DNA of 11,093 bases, from the NCBI GenBank assembly GCA_031263625.1, contig JAISFK010000250.1, positions 1 to 11,093 on the forward strand, written 5' to 3'. This stretch comes from Clostridiales bacterium. GTDB taxonomy: Bacteria > Bacillota > Clostridia > WRLR01. Positions within the stretch are counted from its first letter, which is position 1, and the number at the start of each line of letters is the position of its first letter. Below are positions 6,616 through 11,093 of the stretch, in pieces. The notes below the pieces were generated by a model. The model was not told the DNA's origin and searched no databases. It saw only the letters and a list, made by a program, of their open reading frames with translations. The position numbers were made by a program, and so were the translations under genes.

Positions 6616-7497
6616 TTATTTCAGCTTGCGCCTGTCGTCGCTCTCATATATGTGCTGCGTCAGCCTCGGCGTGCTCGCGATGTCATAGGCCGGCTCGAAG
6701 CGGCGCGCGAACTCTATGTTCGCCTCGACCTCGCGGCGCCAGCGCATGCCCACGTTGGCCATGTGGACGCGCGAATCGGACAGTATGAACGCCATGCACA
6801 CGCGAAACGCCTCGCCGTTTTCCAGCCATCCGGGCGCGAGATGCTCCAGCTCGCGCTGGAATATGCCGGACGTCAGCGGCCTCATCGCGCACACGGCGAT
6901 GCCGCTCTCCGCGCACCTGTCCAGCAGGTGCTGGCCGGCGGACTGCCGTATCAGGTTGTAGCAGATCTGGATGACGTCGAACGCGCCCGCCTCGACGAAC
7001 GGGATCGCCGTCCACGGCTCCTCCACCGTGACGCCTACGTACCGCGCCAGCCCCCGCGCCTTGGCCTCCCTCAAGCCCTCCAGCGGCCCTTCCTCGAGTA
7101 TGTGGCGCTGATCCTCCGGCGAGAACCGGCCGCCGTGCAGCTGCAACACGTCCACGTAGTCGCAGCGCAGGCGCTTGAGGCTCGCCTCAAGGCTCTGGAC
7201 GACTTCGCGCGCGCCGCCGCCCCACGGGCACTTCGTCGCGAGATAGCACGACTGGCGGCGCTCGCGCATGACCTCCCCGATCAGCGTCTCGCTGTGCCCC
7301 TCGCCGTAGCCCGGCGCCGTGTCTATGTAGTTGATCCCGCCGTCCAGCGCGGCGTTTATCGTCGCGATCGCCTCTTTTTTGCCCTCCGGCGAATACGGAT
7401 CCCAGCCCTGCGCCTTGTTGACGCCCGCGAACGGGTAGCCGCCGAGCGCGATCTTGAACACGTCCATGTCCGTCCCGCCAAATCTCACCTTGTCCAT
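6616..7497 (-). CDS. Aldo/keto reductase, 293 aa
   Basis: An NAD(P)H-dependent oxidoreductase of the AKR superfamily, cytoplasmic. The catalytic tetrad is intact: D59 (GINYIDTAPGYG), Y64 in the same segment, K89 (YLATKCPW) and H121 (VDVLQLHGG). The TIM-barrel strands follow in order, including RYVGVTVEEP (152-161). Start chosen at ATG 7497, preceded on the minus strand by AAAAGGGGCGG with 9 bases of spacing; the frame extends to ATG 7557, but that start has no ribosome site. It lies between the permeases and the binding protein, so a role in converting the imported sugar (aldose/ketose reduction or dehydrogenation) is likely. The exact substrate is unknown. Confidence 0.9.
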   Translation of the reverse strand: MDKVRFGGTDMDVFKIALGGYPFAGVNKAQGWDPYSPEGKKEAIATINAALDGGINYIDTAPGYGEGHSETLIGEVMRERRQSCYLATKCPWGGGAREVVQSLEASLKRLRCDYVDVLQLHGGRFSPEDQRHILEEGPLEGLREAKARGLARYVGVTVEEPWTAIPFVEAGAFDVIQICYNLIRQSAGQHLLDRCAESGIAVCAMRPLTSGIFQRELEHLAPGWLENGEAFRVCMAFILSDSRVHMANVGMRWRREVEANIEFARRFEPAYDIASTPRLTQHIYESDDRRKLK

Positions 7498-7570
7498 TTT
7501 CTGTAACCGCCCCTTTTCAAATTTGGAATATAACTGCTCCATTGCTCCGCGCTCCATGCGCCGCGTTCCG

Positions 7571-7597
7571 GCCTTTTCTGGCCTTTTCCGGCCTTTT
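7571..7597. repeat. 10-bp tandem repeat upstream of the aldo/keto reductase
   Basis: GCCTTTTCTG, GCCTTTTCCG and a truncated GCCTTTT run in tandem from 7571. On the minus strand this gives AAAAGGC three times at 10-base spacing, resembling ribosome-binding-site cores but about 75 bases or more before the chosen start. Confidence 0.8.
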
Positions 7598-7701
7598 AAT
7601 TATTCGGCAGTTTCCCCAATTTGGCGCACGCCATAATTATGGCAGTTTTGTCTCAAGTTTTGCATGCCATAATTATGGCAGTTTCGTCTCAAGTTTTGGC
7701 G
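7595..7701. repeat. 36-bp tandem repeat (two good copies plus one degenerate) with a 14-bp palindrome
   Basis: Units 7630-7665 and 7666-7701 are near-identical. Each opens with the perfect palindrome GCCATAATTATGGC (7630-7643, 7666-7679), then AGTTT and GTCTCAAGTTTTG. A third, decayed unit at about 7595-7629 keeps AATTAT, GGCAGTTT and CAATTTGG. The array lies between the second permease and the aldo/keto reductase. The palindromes could be operators or fold as RNA hairpins. Minus-strand TTGAGA motifs occur in each unit but have no properly spaced -10, so I do not call a promoter. Confidence 0.85.
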
Positions 7702-7730
7702 GTTCCGTCGGCCTCCCGCCTTTTTATACC

Positions 7731-7746
7731 TTTAGCCCTTTAGCCC
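7731..7746. repeat. 8-bp tandem repeat spanning the permease stop codon
   Basis: TTTAGCCC occurs twice in tandem (7731-7738, 7739-7746), and the TAA stop of the permease (7740-7742, minus) lies inside the second copy. This resembles the 8-bp duplication in the spacer before the regulator. Confidence 0.8.
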
Positions 7747-8642
7747 TTCACCGCGCCCACCATTATCCCCCGGACGAAGTGGCGCTGTATGAACGGGTAC
7801 ACCGCCACAATCGGGATCGTCGAGACGACGACCGACGCCGTGCGGAGCGACAGCGACGACACGTCCGTCATGGACAGCGGGTCGCCGAACATATACGCAT
7901 TTTGGAGCTGGACGATCATGTCGCGCAGGAACACCTGCAAAACGTGCTTGTCCTGGCTCGTGACATATATGACCGCGTCCATGAACGAGTTCCAGTGCAT
8001 GACCGCCGCAAACAGCCCTATGGTCGCGAGCGACGGCAGCGACAGCGGCAGCACGATGGACACGAGTATCCGTATGTCGTTGGCGCCGTCCATCTTCGCG
8101 GATTCCTCTATGCTCTCCGGTATCGCCTCGAAGAAGTTCCTGAGCAGGATGATGTTCCACGTCGATATCGCGGCGGGTATGATCAGCGCGGCCAGGCTGT
8201 TGATGATGCCGGTCGCCTTGACCACGAGGTATGTCGGGATTATGCCGGGGTTGAACATCATCGAGAATATGATGAACAGCATGAAGAACTTTCTGCCCGG
8301 CAGGTACTTGCGCGACAGCGAGTAGGCGATGGACGACTGGACGGTCAGGTTCACGGCGGTCCCGATCAGCGTCCGCAGCACCGTGTTCTTGAAGCAGATC
8401 AGGAAGCGGCTGTTCTCCAGTATCCGCCTGAACGCGGCTATCGAAAAGCCGCGCGGGTACAGCAGCAGCTCGCCCTCCGACACGAGCTTCGGATCGCTCA
8501 GAGACGCCATGATCGCGTAGTAGAACGGTATGAACGTCACAATCGCGAACAGTATGAGCACCGCCCCGATCAGCGCGTTGTTCGTGTAAATCCGCTCCCC
8601 GCCCGGCCGCCTGGCCGCGCTTGCAGTCGCCGTGTTCGCCAT
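7740..8642 (-). CDS. ABC transporter permease, YtcP/CUT1 type, 300 aa
   Basis: An inner-membrane permease of the MetI-like (binding-protein-dependent) family. It has about six hydrophobic segments, the first at residues 23-45 (ALIGAVLILFAIVTFIPFYY). The EAA loop that docks the ATPase is at 179-200 (EESAKMDGANDIRILVSIVL then PL). The C-terminal IMVGAVKG is the usual ending of YtcP-type permeases. Start at ATG 8642, preceded by AAGGAGG with good spacing on the minus strand; the longer frame to 8711 overlaps the previous gene and lacks such a site. It follows the first permease by 34 bases, so the two are surely cotranscribed and form the heterodimeric channel. Confidence 0.93.
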   Translation of the reverse strand: MANTATASAARRPGGERIYTNNALIGAVLILFAIVTFIPFYYAIMASLSDPKLVSEGELLLYPRGFSIAAFRRILENSRFLICFKNTVLRTLIGTAVNLTVQSSIAYSLSRKYLPGRKFFMLFIIFSMMFNPGIIPTYLVVKATGIINSLAALIIPAAISTWNIILLRNFFEAIPESIEESAKMDGANDIRILVSIVLPLSLPSLATIGLFAAVMHWNSFMDAVIYVTSQDKHVLQVFLRDMIVQLQNAYMFGDPLSMTDVSSLSLRTASVVVSTIPIVAVYPFIQRHFVRGIMVGAVKG

Positions 8643-8676
8643 TTCGCCCCCTCCTTCGACTTTTCTTATTGCCACG

Positions 8677-9639
8677 TTACCACATGGACACGTCGCTGTA
8701 GCGCCGCGCAAGCCTGTTTGTGCCCCATATCAGCAGGAATCCGATCACGGACTGGAACAGCCCGATGGCCGTCGTCAGGCTGAACTGCATGTCCTGTATG
8801 CCGATCCTGTAGATGAACGTGCTGAGCACGTCGCCGACCTCGTACACGGCCGCGTTGTAGAGCACGTAGATCTGCTCGAAGCCGACATCGAGCAGATACC
8901 CCACCCGAAGGATCAGCATGATGATGATCGTGTTCATTATGCCCGGCAGCGTGACGTAGAGCAGCTTCTGCGTGCGCGACGCGCCGTCGATTATGGCCGC
9001 CTCGTACAGCGCCGGGTCTATTCCGGAGAGCGCGGCGAGGTAGATGATCGCGCCCCAGCCGGTCTCCTTGATGATGTTCGTGATGACCACTATCCCCCGA
9101 AAATACTCCGTGCGGCTGAGGAAGAAGATCGCGTCGCCGCCGAAGAACTCGATGATCTTGTTGACGAACCCCTCGTTCGGGCTGAGGAACTGTATCATGA
9201 GCCCGCCGAAGATCACCCACGACAGGAAGTGCGGGAAATACACCACCGTCTGTATCGTCTTTTTGAATTTGAGGCTGCGCAGCTCGTTGAGCATGAGCGC
9301 GAGTATGATCGGAATCGGGAACTCGAACAGCAGGTTGTATATGTTGATCAGGATCGTGTTGCGGACGATATTGTAAAAGTCCGGGAACGAAAACAGGAAC
9401 GCGAAATGCTTGAGGCCCGCCCACGGGCTGCCCAAAATCCCCTTCGAGAAGCTGTAGTTCTTGAACGCGATCTGCGTTCCGAGCATCGGCACGTAGCGGT
9501 ATACTATGTACCACGCCAGCGCCGGCGCCATCAGCAGGTAGAGATAGCGGCATGACCATATGGCCTTGAGCGTCTTGCGGCCCCTGCCGCGGCTGCGCGG
9601 CTGGAGCTTTGCTGCGTGGTTGCTGGCGGCGTCAGACAT
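8677..9639 (-). CDS. ABC transporter permease, LplB/CUT1 type, 320 aa
   Basis: The partner permease and first gene of the minus-strand cluster. After a basic N-terminus (KLQPRSRGRGRKTLKAIWSC) comes TM1 (YLYLLMAPALAWYIVYRYVP, residues 32-51), then the family signature MLGTQIAFKNYSFSKGILGS (52-71). The EAA loop is at 212-232 (YEAAIIDGASRTQKLLYVTL). The end, NRLARRYSDVSMW, is characteristic of LplB-like permeases. Start ATG 9639 has AAAGGGG 9 bases upstream on the minus strand. No ATPase gene lies in the window; in this transporter class a shared MsmX-like ATPase encoded elsewhere commonly energises the complex. Confidence 0.94.
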   Translation of the reverse strand: MSDAASNHAAKLQPRSRGRGRKTLKAIWSCRYLYLLMAPALAWYIVYRYVPMLGTQIAFKNYSFSKGILGSPWAGLKHFAFLFSFPDFYNIVRNTILINIYNLLFEFPIPIILALMLNELRSLKFKKTIQTVVYFPHFLSWVIFGGLMIQFLSPNEGFVNKIIEFFGGDAIFFLSRTEYFRGIVVITNIIKETGWGAIIYLAALSGIDPALYEAAIIDGASRTQKLLYVTLPGIMNTIIIMLILRVGYLLDVGFEQIYVLYNAAVYEVGDVLSTFIYRIGIQDMQFSLTTAIGLFQSVIGFLLIWGTNRLARRYSDVSMW

Positions 9640-9649
9640 GCTTATATGC

Positions 9650-9730
9650 CCCTTTCGTTTTTCTTTCCCTTTCGTTGCTTCTTTCCCTTTCGTTTTCAGG
9701 CGAGGATCCCATTTTCAGGCGAGGAACGCA
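9650..9730. repeat. Leader repeats of the permease operon: CCCTTTCGTT x3 and a 19-bp unit x2
   Basis: CCCTTTCGTT occurs at 9650, 9667 and 9685. The copy nearest the gene is the ribosome binding site itself (minus strand AACGAAAGGG). TTTTCAGGCGAGGA starts a 19-bp unit repeated at 9693-9711 and 9712-9730. On the minus strand these sit in the predicted 5' leader of about 150 bases before the first permease. Confidence 0.85.
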
Positions 9731-9771
9731 TTTATCGTTTTTGTACACTCGCCATCGGATCGACGCAACCT

Positions 9772-9784
9772 TTTCTGTGTATAT
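9772..9784. promoter_or_regulatory. Third copy of the TTTCNRTGTATAT element
   Basis: TTTCTGTGTATAT matches the two upstream direct repeats at 9843 and 9865 with one or two differences. It lies about 10-20 bases downstream of the predicted minus-strand transcription start, a position suited to repression or looping. Confidence 0.4.
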
Positions 9785-9795
9785 CGTCTATTCGC

Positions 9796-9833
9796 GTTCA
9801 TTTTATGGAGTAGCCGCAGGTTTGTAAATGAAC
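9796..9833. promoter_or_regulatory. Inverted repeat overlapping the permease-operon promoter
   Basis: GTTCATTT (9796-9803) and AAATGAAC (9826-9833) form a perfect 8-bp inverted repeat with a 22-base centre. The arms coincide with the -10 and -35 of the minus-strand promoter, as expected for an operator; the regulator that would bind is unknown. Confidence 0.5.
9800..9828 (-). promoter_or_regulatory. Sigma-A-type promoter of the permease-led operon
   Basis: On the minus strand TTTACA (complement of 9823-9828) and TAAAAT (complement of 9800-9805) are separated by exactly 17 bases. Each differs from the TTGACA/TATAAT consensus at one position. Transcription would start near 9793, giving a leader of about 155 bases before ATG 9639. 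I see no equally good promoter later in the cluster. Confidence 0.65.
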
Positions 9834-9842
9834 ATTTTTTAA

Positions 9843-9877
9843 TTTCCGTGTATATAATTCCATTTTTCCATGTATAT
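9843..9877. promoter_or_regulatory. Candidate AraC-family binding site: two direct repeats 22 bp apart
   Basis: TTTCCGTGTATAT (9843-9855) and TTTCCATGTATAT (9865-9877) differ at one base and are offset by 22 bp, about two helical turns. Relative to the minus-strand promoter they lie about 15-50 bases upstream of the -35. AraC-family activators commonly bind direct repeats spaced by two turns next to the -35, and such a regulator is the last gene of this cluster. The link is inferred. Confidence 0.5.
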
Positions 9878-9943
9878 TTTTTATGCTCACGCGCTTTTGA
9901 TCGCTGCCCGTTCGCTGCCTGATCGATGCGGCAAATAGATTTT

Positions 9944-9984
9944 GCATGGATTTATATGGATTTTATGCGGATTCCATATGGATA
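9944..9984. repeat. ATGGATTT-like repeats at roughly 10-bp phasing
   Basis: ATGGATTT-like words start near 9946, 9956, 9967 and 9978 and contain the palindrome CCATATGG (9974-9981). They lie directly upstream of the plus-strand -10 element, where AT-rich phased sequence could bend DNA or bind a regulator. A second small duplication, TCGCTGCC at 9901 and 9912, lies just before. Confidence 0.45.
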
Positions 9985-9993
9985 TGCTATAAT
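9985..9993 (+). promoter_or_regulatory. Extended -10 promoter of the glycosylasparaginase gene
   Basis: TGCTATAAT at 9985-9993 is a perfect TATAAT with the TGn extension. No convincing -35 hexamer lies 16-18 bases upstream, which is usual for extended -10 promoters. The leader to ATG 10110 would be about 110 bases. Other than the elements listed separately, 9640-10109 holds nothing I can interpret. Confidence 0.6.
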
Positions 9994-10022
9994 TGGGAAA
10001 ATAATGCAAGAAAGGCGAACGC

Positions 10023-10077
10023 GGAGAGAGCGCCGAGAGAGCGCGGAGAAAGCGCTGGGCGAATACCGAGGGAGCGC
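10023..10077 (+). repeat. 11-bp purine-rich repeats in the glycosylasparaginase leader
   Basis: GGAGAGAGCGC (10023), CGAGAGAGCGC (10034) and GGAGAAAGCGC (10045) are contiguous 11-mers. A fourth, CGAGGGAGCGC, follows at 10067 after an 11-base gap. They are transcribed if the extended -10 promoter is used. Some copies contain GGAG but lie too far from the start codon to be its ribosome site. Confidence 0.8.
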
Positions 10078-10109
10078 TGATTAATTTGAAAGGCGGGGCA
10101 AGCAAAAAT

Positions 10110-11093
10110 ATGGCGGCTTCATTCATCGCGACATGGGAAATGTCATATCCGGGCATATGCGAGGCGGCGCGGATCATGGGCGAGGGCGGCGACATGCCGG
10201 ACGCGCTGTGCGCGGCAATCCGCAATGCGGAGGACAATCCGGCGTTCAAGTCGGTGGGACGCGGCGGGCTGCCCAACTGGGACGGCGAGCTTGAGATGGA
10301 CGCCGCCTACATGGACGGCGCGAGCCTGCGCTACGGCGGCGTCATATCCGTGCAGAACATCAAAAACCCCATCGACGTGGCGCGCCATCTCAGCGCGGGC
10401 CAGCTCAACTGCCTGCTGTCCGGGCTGGGGGCGGAGCGCTACGCCCGCCGGAACGGCTTTGCCTTTTGCAACATGGCGACGGCCGAGGCCCGCGAGCAGT
10501 GGGAGGGCGCCAGGGCGAAAGCCGGGCCCGGCGCGGGCGGCGCGGGCGACACGGATGGCGAAAGTGGCACGGGCCATGCGGGCGGCGAAAGCGGCGCGAG
10601 CGGCACAGGCAACGGAGGCGGCGCAGATGGCGCGGGCTATGCGGGCGGCGCGGGCGGCGAAAGTGGCGCGGGGCGCGTGTACGCCGGGCACGACACCGTA
10701 TGCGTCATCGGCAGGCACGGCGGGCGCATGGCCGTGGGCGTTTCGACGTCCGGCCTGTTCATGAAGCGCCCCGGCCGCGTGGGCGACAGCCCCGTCATAG
10801 GCTCCGGCTTCTACTGCGACAGCGGCGTTGGCGCGGCGGCCGCCACGGGCGTGGGGGAGGACATCATGCGCGGCTGCCTCTCATATGAAACCGTCCGGCG
10901 CATGGGCGCCGGGGCGTCGCCGCGCGAAGCCGCGGAAGCCGCCCTGAGCGCGCACTTGGGCAATATGGAGGCGCACGGGCTGAGCGCGGGCAACATAGCG
11001 ATAATCGCCATGAGCGCCGCAGGCGAGGCGGGCGCCGCCGCGAACCACGAAGCGTTCCCGTACGCGGTTTCGCTGGACGGCAGCCCGCCGTCC
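10110..11093 (+). CDS. Glycosylasparaginase (N4-(beta-N-acetylglucosaminyl)-L-asparaginase) family Ntn hydrolase, 3' end cut by the window
   Basis: The frame is open for 328 codons to the right edge. Known family members hydrolyse GlcNAc-Asn and mature by self-cleavage before a Thr. Here FIATWEM (residues 5-11) matches the N-terminal substrate-binding Trp block and AAYMDGASLRYGGVISVQNI (65-84) the middle of the alpha chain. GHDTV places the nucleophile at Thr196. T213 (VSTSG), R223 and D226 (GRVGDSP) are the expected substrate-binding residues, followed by GVGAAAATGVGED. No signal peptide is visible, so it should act in the cytoplasm. Start ATG 10110 has GGCGGGG about 11 bases upstream. Known bacterial members have the nucleophile near residue 152; the excess is explained by a Gly-rich insert at 137-188. 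It is divergent from the importer. The close relative isoaspartyl peptidase is less likely given the GRVGDSP and ATG blocks. Confidence 0.88.
   Translation, partial: MAASFIATWEMSYPGICEAARIMGEGGDMPDALCAAIRNAEDNPAFKSVGRGGLPNWDGELEMDAAYMDGASLRYGGVISVQNIKNPIDVARHLSAGQLNCLLSGLGAERYARRNGFAFCNMATAEAREQWEGARAKAGPGAGGAGDTDGESGTGHAGGESGASGTGNGGGADGAGYAGGAGGESGAGRVYAGHDTVCVIGRHGGRMAVGVSTSGLFMKRPGRVGDSPVIGSGFYCDSGVGAAAATGVGEDIMRGCLSYETVRRMGAGASPREAAEAALSAHLGNMEAHGLSAGNIAIIAMSAAGEAGAAANHEAFPYAVSLDGSPPS
10518..10673 (+). repeat. Gly-rich repetitive insert just before the self-cleavage site
   Basis: Residues 137-188 are about half Gly, with Ala, Ser, Glu and Asp, and repeat GGESGA and G[HY]AGG motifs. The DNA echoes are GGGCNATGCGGGCGGCG and GGCGAAAGNGGC. 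It ends eight residues before Thr196, in the segment that is a variable linker in known members. Gly-rich repeats also occur in the unrelated regulator of this window. Confidence 0.85.

Noticed and set aside
7595..7701. CRISPR array from 36-bp repeats
   Set aside because: The units are directly adjacent with no spacers, there are only two or three copies, and no cas genes are present.
7640..7740. Internal promoter for the aldo/keto reductase using TTGAGA inside the 36-bp repeats
   Set aside because: TTGAGA is followed by CATAAT only 9 bases later, and no -10-like hexamer lies at 16-18 bases.
10143..10764. Alternative frames on both strands over the divergent hydrolase
   Set aside because: The hydrolase frame from 10110 carries all active-site motifs and stays open to the edge. 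The others are Ala/Arg-rich shadows.

Overview
The window is GC-rich, and most of its genes lie on the minus strand. The ABC importer has an LplB/YtcP-type permease pair, a large lipoprotein solute-binding protein whose DPDGNGQDDTFG motif is typical of Paenibacillus-like LplA proteins, and no linked ATPase. With the membrane-anchored YesN-type AraC regulator and strong AGGAGG-type ribosome binding sites, this points to a GC-rich member of the Bacillota (Paenibacillaceae or a gut Clostridia lineage). The sequence alone does not let me name the species.

Layout from left to right: 2-172 (+) is the 3' end of a probable shikimate kinase, unrelated to the rest and convergent with the main cluster. 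From 9639 down to 314 (-) six genes run in one direction. In transcription order they are an LplB-like permease, a YtcP-like permease, an aldo/keto reductase, a lipoprotein solute-binding protein, an FAD-dependent oxidoreductase and a 925-residue membrane-bound AraC-family regulator. From 10110 to the right edge (+) runs a divergent gene for a glycosylasparaginase-type Ntn hydrolase, cut by the window end. The 470-base divergent region 9640-10109 holds a good minus-strand promoter, an inverted repeat over its -35/-10, AraC-type direct repeats just upstream of it, and an extended -10 promoter for the plus-strand gene.

Working model (inference): the regulator senses an extracellular glycan or a cell-surface state and activates the cluster. 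The binding protein and two permeases, energised by a shared ATPase encoded elsewhere, import a glycan or glycoconjugate. The aldo/keto reductase and FAD enzyme carry out redox steps on the sugar. The divergent hydrolase could split GlcNAc-Asn linkages, which would suggest a glycoprotein-derived substrate.

The most unusual property is repeat structure. Nearly every spacer and leader in the cluster carries its own family of short degenerate tandem repeats (8, 9, 10, 11, 14, 17-19, 22, 32, 36 and 57 bp). Several genes also carry in-frame repeat expansions: a Gly-rich tail on the regulator, and a Gly-rich insert in the hydrolase placed just before its self-cleavage site. I see no insertion sequence, CRISPR array, tRNA or rRNA.
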